The position numbers and the translations under genes are program-made. The notes beneath the pieces were generated by a model. That model worked only from the letters and a program-made list of their open reading frames with translations, was not told where the DNA came from and made no database searches. From contig JAZDXN010000029.1 of assembly GCA_037013495.1 (NCBI GenBank), forward strand, positions 632,501 to 696,500: a DNA stretch of 64,000 bases. The letters run 5' to 3'. The DNA is from Hippophae tibetana (Eukaryota; Streptophyta; Magnoliopsida; Rosales; Elaeagnaceae). Shown piece by piece: positions 21,778 through 34,600 of this stretch (position 1 is its first letter; each line of letters begins with the position of its first letter).

Positions 21778-24641
21778 TATAATATGTAGGGTATATAGTT
21801 TAGGGTATAATGTGTATGGTATAGGGTTTAGGGTTTGGGTATAATGTATAGGGTTTAAGGTTTATGGTTATTTTTATGGGTTAGGGTAAAATTGGAATTA
21901 AAATTTGACATTGGAATGGAATCATGATTCCTAAGAGGGGAGGAAGGAATCATGATTCCTTTTTCTTTTAGGAATTGTTTCCATTCCATTTGCAATTGAT
22001 AGCACAACCAAACATACAAGTGTAAGGAATTAATTCCACTTTTATCACTATTCCTATCAACCAAACATATCATATATTCACTGTCTAAAAAAGAAGAAGG
22101 AAAGAGTCTATATGAAAAGGGTACAATAAAGGTAAAAACAATAATGAAAAATAAATTATATAACTAAATACTATGACCCTAAGGTGACATTTGGTTGAAA
22201 AAATGGAAAATGATTGCGAATAGAAATGAATGGAAAAGAAATACTATTTACTATAATATTGTTTGGATTAACCACTAGAATTAAAGATGAAATTTGTATT
22301 AGAGTTTTTGTTTTTCTACTAAAATGTAATGGAAAACACTATATATTACCTTAATATTCATATATTCTGTAAAATTTAAATAATTTCATTTAATTGTAAT
22401 TTTTTCGTCCAACAAAATACATTATTGAAACCATTATTTTTCTAAATAATAATTACTTAAAAAGAAAATATATTTTTAAAATTATAATTTTTCTAAATAA
22501 GGTTTATGATTTTGGATTTAGGGTTTGTGGTTCAGATTTAGGGTTTAGGGTTAAGGATTTAATGTTAAAGATTTAGGGTTTTGAGGTTTAGGGTTTAGGG
22601 ATTAGGATTTAGGATTTTGTTGTTTTAGGATTTTATGGTTTTGGGTTTTTTGGTTTTTGGGTTTCCTATATAGGTTTTAGGGTTTAAGTTTTAGGATTTT
22701 TGATTTAGAGTATAGTGTATAAGGTATAGGGTTTTGTTTATAATGTATTGAGTTTAAGGGTTAGGGTTAAGGGTTTTGGGTTTTCTTTTTTGGTGTTTAG
22801 GGTATATTGTTTGGTATGACCACTATATTCAAGAAAGAAAGCACTTTTAGAGTGTTTTTTTACAAAAGTAATTGAATGGAAAATAGTATATATTACCCTA
22901 ATACCGTTTTGTTTTGTTAAATTTAAATAATTTCATCTAATTATTATTTTTTCGTTAAACAAAATACATTATTGAAACCATTTTTTTTCTAAATAATTAT
23001 TACTTAAAAATAAAATGTATTATTAAAATTATAATTTTTCTAAATAGGATTTAGGGTTTTGGATTTTGGGTTTTTAGGTTTAGGTTTTAGGGTTTAAGGT
23101 TTAAGTATATTATATAGGCTATAGGGTTTAGGGTTTAGGGGGTTTTAGGTTTTAGGTTTTAGGTTTTGGGTTTTAGCATTTAGGGTTTAGGAATTAGGAT
23201 TTACGATTTTGTTGTTTTAGGGTTTTATGGTTTTGGGTTTTTGGGTTTCCTGTATAGGGTTTAGGATTAAGGATTTATTATTAAAGATATAAGGGTTTTG
23301 GGTTTTAAGTTTTAGGGTTTACAATTTAGGGTATAGTGTATAGGGTATAGGGTTTTGGGCATAAGTTATAGAGTTTATGGGTTAGGGTTTTGGTGGTGTT
23401 TTGTTCGAAAATTGAAAAATGAATGTGAATTGAAATGAATGCAAAAAAAATATTGTTCACTATTATATTGTTTGCTATGACCACTGTATTAAAAAAGAAG
23501 AAGCAGTTTTAGAGTGTTTGGTTTACAAATAGAATGGATTGGAAAACAGTATATATTATTACCCTAATACCGTTATATTTTGTTAAATTTAAATAATATC
23601 ATCTAATTATTATTTTTTTTGCCAGACAAAATACATTATTGAAAGCATACCTTTTTCTAAATAATTATTACATAAAAATAAATATATTATTAAAATTATT
23701 GTTTTTCTAAATAGGGTGTAGGGTTTTGGATTTTGGGTTTTGAGGTTTAGGTTTTAGGGTTTATGGTTTAGGGTATACTGTATAGGCTATAGGGTTTAAG
23801 GTTTAGGGGGTTTTAGGTTTTGGGGTTTTGGGTTAAGGGTTTAGGGATTAGGATTTAAGATTTGTTGTTTTAGAGTTTTATGGTTTTGGGTTCCTGTATA
23901 GGGTTTAGGGTTAAGGATTTGGTATTAAAGATTTAGGGGTTTTAGGGTTTAAGTTTTAGGGTTTACAGTATAGGGTATAGTGTATAGGGTATAAGTTTTT
24001 GGGTATAAGGTATAGAGTTTAAGGGTTAGTGTTTAAGGTTTAGGGTTTAGGATTTAGTGTATTATGTATAGGGTATATGGTGTGGGGTTTAGGGTTTAGG
24101 ATTTAGTGTATTATGTATAGGGTATATGGTGTGGGGTTTAGGGTATAGGGTTTAGTATATATGGTATAAGGTTTAATATTTGGGGTTTGGAGTTAAGGGT
24201 TTGGAATTTTGGATTTTGGAAGTAAAATTTAATATTGGAATTGAATCATGAGTGCAAAGAGAGGGTGATGGAATCACAATTCCTTCTCTTTTAGGAATTG
24301 ATTCCACTAAATTCAAAATTTGTAGATTAACCATACATAAAATTGAAAGAAATTAAATCCATTTCCACCACTATTCCTCTCAACCAAACATGACATGTTT
24401 TCACTCTTTAAAAAAAGAAGGAAAGAAAGAAAAAAATCTATATAAAAGGGGTACAAAATAGGGAAAATAAATAAAAAAATAAATTGTATAGCTAAATATT
24501 ATGACCCTAAGGTAGCGTTTGATTAACATAATGGAAAAGGAATAGGAATGGAAAATAATGGAAAATAAATTGCATTTATTATTATATTGTTTTGTATGAC
24601 CAATAAAATCAAAGAATGAATCAGTATTATAGTGTTTGTTT

Positions 24642-24798
24642 TAAAGTCGGTTCGGTGTAGCGTCGGTTCAACACGTCAACCGACGCTACGAACTACGTGG
24701 ATAGCATCGATTGACACGTAGAACTGACTTTATATTTTTAAGTCATCGTATTTAAAGACTGTTAATAACCGACTTTAAAAGTCATTTTTGTAGTAGTG
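24642..24798 (-). mobile_element. CACTA-type DNA transposon terminal remnant
   Basis: On the minus strand the segment begins CACTACTACAAAAATGAC (24798-24781), the hallmark end of plant CACTA (En/Spm) elements, followed by subterminal AAAGTCGGTTATTAAC. The far side has the facing copy TTAAAGTCGGTTCGGTG (24641 on +) and a perfect 12 bp inverted repeat GTAGCGTCGGTT / AACCGACGCTAC (24657-24668 and 24678-24689, 9 b loop). The second CACTA terminus is not visible, so it is a truncated, non-coding copy lodged between an AT-rich block and a telomere-like tract. Confidence 0.65.
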
Positions 24799-27228
24799 CG
24801 GGTATAGGATTTAGGGTTTTTGGGTTTTAACATTTAGGGTTTTGGGGTTTTCGGTATACATATTAGGGTTTAGTATTTAATGTAAGGGGTTTAGGATTTT
24901 TCGTGTTTAAGTTTTCGTATTTAGGGTTTAGGGTTTTGTGATTTGGGTTTTGGGTATAAGGTATAGTGTTTAAATGTTAAGGTTTAGGTTTTAGAGTATA
25001 ATGTGTAGGGTTTAAGGTTTAGGGTTTGAGGTATAATGTATAGGGTTTAAGGTTTACGGTTTATTATTTAAGATTTAGGGTTTAGTGTTTAAGGTTTAGG
25101 ATTATTTTTATGGGTTAGGGTAACATTGGATATAAAATTTGACTTTGGAATGTAATCATGATTAGTAAGGAATTAATTCCATTTCCACACCATTACTATT
25201 AACCAAGCCTGACATATATTCACTCTCTAAAAGAAAATAATGAAGGAAACTATATAAAAAGGGTACAAAAATGGGAAAAATAAATAAAAATTAAATTTTA
25301 TAACTAAATATTATGACCTTAATGTAGCCTTTGGTTCAAAAAGTCAAAAATGAATTGGTAGAGAAATGAATGGAAAAGAAATACTATTTACTTTTATAAT
25401 ATTTGGTTAGACTACTGGATTCAAAAAAGAAATATGTTTTATAATGTTTTGTTTACAAATGAAATGGTTTGGAAAACAATATATATTACCTTAATACTAT
25501 TATATTCTGTTAAATTTAAATAATGACATCTAATTTTTATTTTTTTGCCATACAAAATACATTATTGTAACTATTTTTTTCTAAATAATTATTAGTTAGA
25601 AATAACATATATTACTAAAATTATAATTTTTCTAAATAGGGTTTAACGTTTTGGATTTAGGATTTTGGTGTTTTAGGGTTTTATGGTTTTGGGTTTTGGG
25701 TTTAAGTTTTAGGATTAAGGATTTAGGGTATATTATATAGGGTATAAGGTATATGATTTGGGTATAGATAATGTATAGAGTTTAAGGGTTAGGGTTTAGG
25801 GTTTAGGGATTTCTATTTTGGGGTTTCGGGTATATGGTTTAGGGGTATAAGGGTTTTAGGGTTTATAGTATAGTGTATAGGGTATATGGTTTGAGGTTGA
25901 TGGTATAATGTATAGGATTTAAGGTTTAGGGTAATATGTATGGGTTAGGGTAAAATTGGTTTTAAAATTTAACATTGTAATGGAATCGTAATTCCAATGG
26001 GGGAAGGATGCAATTATGATTTCTCCTCTTTTTGGAATTGATTAAATTCCATTCCCAATTTATAGCATAACCAAACATACAATTGTGAAGAATTAATTCC
26101 ATTTCCATCACCATTTCTATCAACCAAACATAACATATATTCACTCTCTTAAAAAGAATTAAGGAATATATGTAAAAAGGGTACAAAAAATTGAAAAAAA
26201 ACTATTTATTACCTCAATACCCCTATATTTAGTAAATTTCAAATAAAGTTATTTAATTGTTATTTTTTCGTCAAACAAAATACTGTGTTGAAACCATTAT
26301 TTTGAAAAATAATGGTTACTTAAAAATAAGATATATTACTAAAATTATAATTTTTCTATATAGGATTTAGGTTTTGATGGTTAGGGTTTAAGATTTAAAG
26401 TTAACCGTATAAGGTATAGGGTTTAGGGTGTTTTACGTTTTAGGCTTTGGGGTTTTACTATTTTAGGTTTTTGGGTTTTGGGCTTTAAGTATAGGGTTTA
26501 GGCTTTTTTGTTTTAGTGTTTTGGGGTTTAAACTTTAGATTTAAATGTATTGGGTGTATTGTATAGAGTATAGGCTTTAGGGTTTAGGGTATAAGGTGTA
26601 GAATTTAATGTTTAGGGTTTAGGGTTTCAGATTTTGGGTATAGGATTTTAGGGTATTGGGTTTTGGGTATAGAATTTAGGATTTTGGTGTTTTAGGGTTT
26701 TATGGTTTGGGTTTTAGGTTTTTGAGATTTCGGTATTGCGTTTAGGATTAAAGGTTTTGGGGGTTTAAGTTTTAGGATTAAGGATTTAGGATATACTGTA
26801 TAGGGTATAGGGTATATGGTATATGATTTGGGTATTAGGTACAGAGTTGAAGGGTTAGGGTTTAGGGTTTTGGATTTTTGGTTTTCTATTTTGGGGTTTA
26901 GGGTATAAGGTTAAAGGGTTTTAAGGTTTATGGTTTAGTGTATAGGGTATATGCGTTAAGGTTTATGGTATAATGAATAGGGTTTAAATTTAGGGTAATT
27001 TTAATGGATTAGGGTTAAATTGGTTTTACAATTTCACATTGTAATGGAATCGTAATTCCAATGTGGGAAGGATCCAATTATGATTTCTCCTCTTTTTGGA
27101 ATTGATTACATTCTATTCCCAATTTATAGCACAACCCAACATAAAATTGTGAAGAATTAATTCCATTTCCATCACCATTGCTATCAACCAAACATGACAT
27201 ATATTTACTCTCAAAAAAAGAAGGAATC

Positions 27229-27238
27229 TATATAAAAA
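27229..27238 (+). promoter_or_regulatory. TATA-like box conserved in AT-rich block (representative)
   Basis: TATATAAAAA in the context AATCTATATAAAAAGGGTAC. The same box recurs in most units, for example 24439 (TATATAAAAG), 25251 and 30254, and with variations in the X, Y, Z and W copies and at 45177. It lies about 200 bp upstream of the next telomere-like tract, on the strand that would read through TTTAGGG. Promoter activity is inference only. Confidence 0.35.
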
Positions 27239-27963
27239 GGGTACAAAAAAGTGAAGAAAAAAAAACTATTGATTACCTGAATACCCCTATATTCAATAAA
27301 TTTCAAATAAAGTTATTTAATTGTTATTTTTCCGTCAAACAAAATACTTTATTGAAACCATTATTTTTTCAAAATAATGGGTACTTAAAACTAAGATATA
27401 TTACTAAAATTATAATTTTCCTATATAGGATTTAGGGTTTTGGTGGTTAGGGTTTAAGGTTTAAGGTTTACGGTATAGGGTATAGGATTTAGGGTGTTTT
27501 ATGTTTTAGGTTTTGGGGTTTTACTATTTTATATTTTTGGGTTTTGGGTTTTAGGTATAGGGGTTAGGATTTTGTTTTTAATGTTTTGGGTTTTAAGCTT
27601 TAGGTTTGAATGTATTGGGTATATTGTATAGTGTATAGGGTTTAGGGTATAATATATATGGCTTAATGTTTAGGGTTTAGGGTTTAAGATTTTGGGTTTA
27701 GGATTTTACAGTTTTGGGTTTTGGGTTTTTGAGTTTCCGGTATAGCGTTTAGGATTGAAGGTTTCGGGGATTTAGGGGTTCAGAGTTTAAGTTTTTGGAT
27801 TAAGGATTTAGGGAATATTGTAGAGGGTATAGATTTGGGTATAAGGTATAGAGTTTATGGGTTTAGGATTTAGGATTTTTGGTTTTAGGTTTTGGGTTTT
27901 CTATTTTAGGGTTTAGGGTTTAGGGTGAAAGGTTTAGGGGTTTAAGGGTTTTAGGGTATAGGG

Positions 27964-27998
27964 TTTAGTGTTTAGTGTTTAGTGTTTAGTGTTTAGTG
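27964..27998 (+). repeat. Variant telomere-like run (TTTAGTG) x5
   Basis: Five exact TTTAGTG copies in tandem. Shorter runs of the same variant are in the matching Y-unit leaders near 31740, 34830, 36890 and 39980, so copy number differs between otherwise near-identical units. Confidence 0.85.
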
Positions 27999-30900
27999 TA
28001 TAGTGTATAGGGTATATGGGTTAAGGTTTATGGTATAATGAATAGGGTTTAAAGTTTAGGGTAATTTTAATGGGTTTAAATTTTAGGGTAATTTTAATGG
28101 GTTAGGGTAAAATTTGTTTAAAAATTTAACATTGTAATGGAATCTTATTTCCAATGGGGGAAGGATCCAATTATGATTTCTCCTCTTTTTGGAATTGATT
28201 ACATTCTATTCCCAATTTATAGCACAACCAAACGTACAATTGTGAAGAATTAATTCCATTTCCATCACCATTCCTATCAACCACACATGCCATATATTCA
28301 CTCTAAAAAATAGAAGGAATTTATACAAAAAGGGTACAAAAAAGTGAAGAAAAAAACTTTATATTACCCCAATACCTTTATATTCAGTAAATTTCAAATA
28401 AAATTATTTAATTGTTATTTTTTCGTCAATCAAAATACTTTGTTAAAACTATTATTTTTTTCAAAATAATTGTTACTTAAAAATAAGATATATTACTAAA
28501 ATTATAATTTTTCTATATAGGATTTAGGGGTTTGGTGGTTAGGGTTTAAGGTTTAAGGTTTATGGTATAGGATTTAGAGTGTTTTATATTTTAGGTTTGG
28601 GACTTTACTATTTTAGGTTTTTGGGTTTTGGCTTTAGGTATAGGGTTTAGGGTTTTTGTTTTAGTGTTTTGGAGTTTAAGCTTTAGGTTTAAATGTATTA
28701 TGTATATTGTATAGGGTATAGGGTTTACGTTTTTGGGTATAAGGTGTAGGGTTTAATGTTTAGGGTTTAGGGTTTAAGATTTTAGGTTTAGGATTTTAGG
28801 GTTTTAGGGTTTTAGGTTTAGGGTATAGAATTTAGGATTTTGTTGTTTTAGGGTTTTATGGTTGTGGGTTTTGTGTTTTTGAGCTTCTGGTATAGCGTTT
28901 AGGATTAAAGGTTTTCGGGTTTGGGTGTTTGGAGTTAAAGTTTTAGGATTAAGGATTTAGGTTATATAGTATAGTGTATAGCGTATATAATTTGGGTATA
29001 AGATATAGAGTTTAATGGTTTAGGGTTTTGGAAATTTGGGTTTTGGTTTTGGGTTTTCTATTTTGGGGTTTAGGGTTTAGGGTTTAATGTATAGTGTATA
29101 GGGTATATGGGTTAAGGTTTATGGTATAATGAATAGGGTTTAAAGTTTAAGGCCATTTTTATGGGTTATGCTAAAATTGGTTTTAAAATTTAACATTGTA
29201 ATAGAATCGTAATTCCAATGGGGGAAGGATGCAATTATGATTTCTCCTCTTTTTGGAATTGATTACATTCCATTCTGAATTTATAGCACAACCAAATATA
29301 TAATTGCAAAGAATTAATTCCATTTCCATTAGCATTCCTATAAACCAAACATAAGATATATTCATTCTCTAAAAAAGAAGGAAGGAATCTATATAAAAAG
29401 GTTACAAAAGAGTGAAAAAAAACTATTGATTACCTCAATACCCCTATATTCAATAAATTTCAAATAAAGTTATTTAATTGCTATTTTTCCGTCAAACAAA
29501 ATACTTTTTTATTTGTGTTTTGGGTTTTAGCTTTAATTTTAAATGTTTTGGGTATATTGTATAGTGTATAGGGTTTAGGGTTTAGGGTATAATGTATACG
29601 GTTTAATATTTAGGGTTTAGGGTTTATGATTTTGGGTTTAGGATTTTAGGGTTTTGGGTTTTGTGTTTAGGGTATAGAATTTAGGATTTTGGTGTTGTAA
29701 GGTTTTATGGCTTTGGGTTTTGTGTGTTTTAATTTCCGATATAGCGTTTAGGATTAAAGGTTTTGGGTGTTTAAGTTTTAGGATTAAGGGTTTAGGGTAT
29801 ATTGTATAGGGTATAGGGTACATGATTTTGGTATAAGGTATAGAGTTTAAGGGTAAGGGTTTAGGATTTAGGGTTTTGGATTTTCTATTTTAGCTTTTGG
29901 TTTTTCTACTTTGGGGTTTAAGGGTTTTAGGGTATAGGGTTTAAGGTTTAGTGTACAGTGTATAATGTATATGGGTTAAGGGCCATGGTATTATGTATAG
30001 GGTTTAAATTTAGGGTAATTTTTATGGGTTAGGGTAAAATTGGTTTTAAAATTTAACATTGTAATGGAATCGTAATTCCAATGGGGGACGGATGCAATTA
30101 TGATTTCTCCTCTTTTTGGAATTGATTATATTCCATTCCCAATTTATAGCACAACCAAACATACAATTGTGAAGATTTAATTCCATTTCCATCACCATTT
30201 GTATCAACCAAACATAACATATATTCACTCTCCAAAAAAAGAAGGAAGGAATTTATATAAAAAGGGTACAAAAGGGTGAAAAAAACTATTTATTACCTTA
30301 ATACTCCTATATTCAATAAATTTCAAATAAAGTTATTTAATTTTTATTTTTTGGTCAAACAAAATACTTTGTTGAAACCATTATTTTGAAAAAATAATGC
30401 TTACTTAAAAATAAGATATATTACTAAAATTATAATTTTTCTATATAAGATTTAGGGTTTTGATGGTTAGGGTTTAAGGTTTAAGGTTTTATGGTATAGG
30501 ATATAGGGTTTAGGGTGTTTTACGTTTTAGGTTTTGGGGTTTTTCTATTTTAGGTTTTTGGGTTTTCGGCTTTAGGTATAGGGTTTAGGGTTTTGGATTT
30601 TTGGTTTTAGGTTTTGGGTTTTCTATTTTGGGGTTTAGGGTATAAGGTTAAAGGGTTTTAAGGTTTACGGTTTAGTGTATAGGGTATATGGGTTAAGGTT
30701 TATGGTATAATGAATAGGGTTTAAAGTTTAGGGTAATTTTAATGGATTAGGGTTAAATTGGTTTTACAATTTCACATTGTAATGGAATCGTAATTCCAAT
30801 GTGGGAAGGATCCAATTATGATTTCTCCTCTTTTTGGAATTGATTACATTCTATTCCCAATTTATAGCACAACCCAACATAAAATTGTGAAGAATTAATT

Positions 30901-31636
30901 CCATTTCCATCACCATTGCTATCAACCAAACATGACATATATTTACTATCAAAAAAAGAAGGAATCTATATAAAAAGGGTACAAAAAAGTGAAGAAAAAA
31001 AAACTATTGATTACCTGAATACCCCTATATTCAATAAATTTCAAATAAAGTTATTTAATTGCTATTTTTCCGTCAAACAAAATACTTTATTGAAACCATT
31101 ATTTTTTCAAAATAATGGGTACTTAAAACTAAGATATATTACTAAAATTATAATTTTCCTATATAGGATTTAGGGTTTTGGTGGTTAGGGTTTAAGGTTT
31201 AAGGTTTACGGTATAGGGTATAGGATTTAGGGTGTTTTATGTTTTAGGTTTTGGGGTTTTACTATTTTATATTTTTGGGTTTTGGGTTTTAGGTATAGGG
31301 GTTAGGATTTTGTTTTTAATGTTTTGGGTTTTAAGCTTTAGGTTTGAATGTATTGGGTATATTGTATAGTGTATAGGGTTTAGGGTATAATATATATGGC
31401 TTAATGTTTAGGGTTTAGGGTATAATATATATGGTTTAATGTTTAGGGTTTAGGGTTTAAGATTTTGGGTTTAGGATTTTACAGTTTTGGGTTTTGGGTT
31501 TTTGAGTTTCCGGTATAGCGTTTAGGATTGAAGGTTTCGGGGATTTAGGGGTTCAGAGTTTAAGTTTTTGGATTAAGGATTTAGGGAATATTGTAGAGGG
31601 AATAGATTTGGGTATAAGGTATAGAGTTTATGGGTT

Positions 31637-34600
31637 TAGGATTTAGGATTTTTGGTTTTAGGTTTTGGGTTTTCTATTTTAGGGTTTAGGGTTTAGGGTG
31701 AAAGGTTTAGGGGTTTAAGGGTTTTAGGGTTTAGGGTTTAGTGTTTAGTGTTTAGTGTATAGTGTATAGGGTATATGGGTTAAGGTTTATGGTATAATGA
31801 ATAGGGTTTAAAGTTTAGGGTAATTTTAATGGGTTTAAATTTTAGGGTAATTTTAATGGGTTAGGGTAAAATTTGTTTGAAAATTTAACATTGTAATGGA
31901 ATCTTATTTCCAATGGGGGAAGGATCCAATAATGATTTCTCCTCTTTTTGGAATTGATTACATTCTATTCCTAATTTATAGCACAACCAAACGTACAATT
32001 GTGAAGAATTAATTCCATTTCCATCACCATTCCTATCAACCACACATGCCATATATTCACTCTAAAAAATAGAAGGAATTTATACAAAAAGGGTACAAAA
32101 AAGTGAAGAAAAAAACTTTATATTACCCCAATACCTCTATATTCAGTAAATTTCAAATAAAATTATTTAATTGTTATTTTTTCGTCAATCAAAATACTTT
32201 GTTAAAACTGTTATTTTTTTCAAAATAATTGTTACTTAAAAATAAGATATATTACTAAAATTATAATTTTTCTATATAGGATTTAGGGGTTTGGTGGTTA
32301 GGGTTTAAGGTTTAAGGTTTATGGTATAGGATTTAGAGTGTTTTATATTTGAGGTTTGGGACTTTACTATTTTAGGTTTTTGGGTTTTGGCTTTAGGTAT
32401 AGGGTTTAGGGTTTTTGTTTTAGTGTTTTGGGGTTTAAGCTTTAGGTTTAAATGTATTATGTATATTGTATAGGGTATAGGGTTTAGGTTTTTGGGTATA
32501 AGGTGTAGGGTTTAATGTTTAGGGTTTAGGGTTTAAGATTTTAGGTTTAGGATTTTAGGGTTTTAGGGTTTTAGGTTTAGGGTATAGAATTTAGGATTTT
32601 GTTGTTTTAGGGTTTTATGGTTTTGGGTTTTGTGTTTTTGAGCTTCTGGTATAGCGTTTAGGATTAAAGGTTTTCGGGTTTGGGTGTTCGGAGTTTAAGT
32701 TTTAGGATTAAGGATTTAGGTTATATATATATATAGCGTATATGATTTGGGTATAAGATATAGAGTTTAATGGTTTAGGGTTTTGGACATTTGGGTTTTC
32801 GTTTTGGGTTTTCTATTTTGGGGTTTAGGGTTTAGGGTTTAATGTATAGTGTATAGGGTATATGGGTTAAGGTTTATGGTATAATGAATAGGGTTTAAAG
32901 TTTAAGGCCATTTTTATGGGTTATGCTAAAATTGGTTTTAAAATTTAACATTGTAATAGAATCGTAATTCCAATGGGGGAAGGATGCAATTATGATTTCT
33001 CCTCTTTTTGGAATTAATTACATTCCATTCTGAATTTATAGCACAACCAAATATATAATTGCAAAGAATTAATTCCATTTCCATTAGCATTCCTATCAAC
33101 CAAACATAAGATATATTCATTCTCTAAAAAAGAAGGAAGGAATCTATATAAAAAGCTTACAAAAGAGTGAAAAAAAACTATTGATTACCTCAATACCCCT
33201 ATATTCAATAAATTTCAAATAAAGTTATTTAATTGCTTTTTTTCCGTCAAACAAAATACTTTTTATTTGTGTTTTGGGTTTTAGCTTTAATTTTAAATGT
33301 TTTGGGTATATTGTATAGTGTATAGGTTTAGGGTTTAGGGTATAATGTATACGGTTTAATATTTAGGGTTTAGAGTTTATGATTTTGGGTTTAGGATTTT
33401 AGGGTTTTGGGTTTTGTGTTTAGGGTATAGAATTTAGGATTTTGGGTTTAGGATTTTAGGGTTTTGGGTTTTGTGTTTAGGGTATAGAATTTAGGATTTT
33501 GGTGTTGTAAGGTTTTATGGCTTTGGGTTTTGTGTGTTTTAATTTCCGATATAGCGTTTAGGATTAAAGGTTTTGGGTGTTTAAGTTTTAGGATTAAGGG
33601 TTTAGGGTATATTGTATAGGGTATAGGGTACATGATTTTTGTATAAGGTATAGAGTTTAAGGGTAAGGGTTTAGGATTTAGGGTTTTGGATTTTCTATTT
33701 TAGCTTTTGGTTTTTCTACTTTGGCGTTTAAGGGTTTTAGGGTATAGGGTTTAAGGTTTAGTGTACAGTGTATAATGTATATGGGTTAAGGGTCATGGTA
33801 TAATGTATAGGGTTTAAAGTTTAGGGTAATTTTAATGGATTAGGGTAAAATTGGTTTTAAAATTTCACATTGTAATGGAATCGTAATTCCAATGGGGGAA
33901 GGATCCAATTATGATTTCTCCTCTTTTTGGAATTGATTACATTCTATTCCCAATTTATAGCACAACCCAACATAAAATTGTGAAGAATTAATTCCATTTC
34001 CATCACCATTGCTATCAACCAAACATGACATATATTTACTCTCAAAAAAAGAAGGAATCTATATAAAAAGGGAACAAAAAAGTGAAGAAAAAAACTATTT
34101 ATTACCTGAATACCCCTATATTCAATAAATTTCAAATAACGTTATTTAATTGTTATTTTTCCGTCAAACAAAATACTTTATTGAAACCATTATTTTTTCA
34201 AAATAATGGGTACTTAAAACTAAGATATATTACTAAACTTATAATTTTCCTATATAGGATTTAGGGTTTTGGTGGTTAGGGTTTAAGGTTTAAGGTTTAC
34301 GGTATAGGGTATAGGATTTAGGGTGTTTTATGTTTTAGGTTTTGGGGTTTTACTATTTTATATTTTTGGGTTTTGGGCTTTAGGTATAGGGGTTAGGATT
34401 TTGTTTTTATTGTTTTGGGTTTTAAGCTTTAGGTTTGAATGTATTGGGTATATTGTATAGTGTATAGGGTTTAGGGTATAATATATATGGCTTAATGTTT
34501 AGGGTTTAGGGTATAATATATATGGTTTAATGTTTAGGGTTTAGGGTTTAAGATTTTGGGTTTAGGATTTTACAGTTTTGGGTTTTGGGTTTTTGAGTTT

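Larger units (their letters stand above)
21146..26980 (+). repeat. Composite satellite, irregular long-unit part
   Basis: Units here are diverged and of uneven length. Several have a longer AT-rich left block beginning with (A)CATTTGGTTG-like sequence (22185, 24507 and 25325, and in altered form near 23395), in addition to the right block ending ATCAACCAAACAT. AT-rich blocks with the ACATTATTGAAACCATT core lie near 21230, 22420, 22970, 23625 and 25560. The greater divergence suggests this is older than the 27-43 kb part. Confidence 0.7.

Noticed and set aside
27178-31173. Identical 85-codon open frames (27178 and 30916) and recurrent 60-74-codon frames on the minus strand (29183, 32938, 35991, 38085, 41138) in the telomere-like array
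   Set aside because: They recur because the repeat unit was copied recently. They have low-complexity composition, no domain, and differ in length with each small change in the unit.
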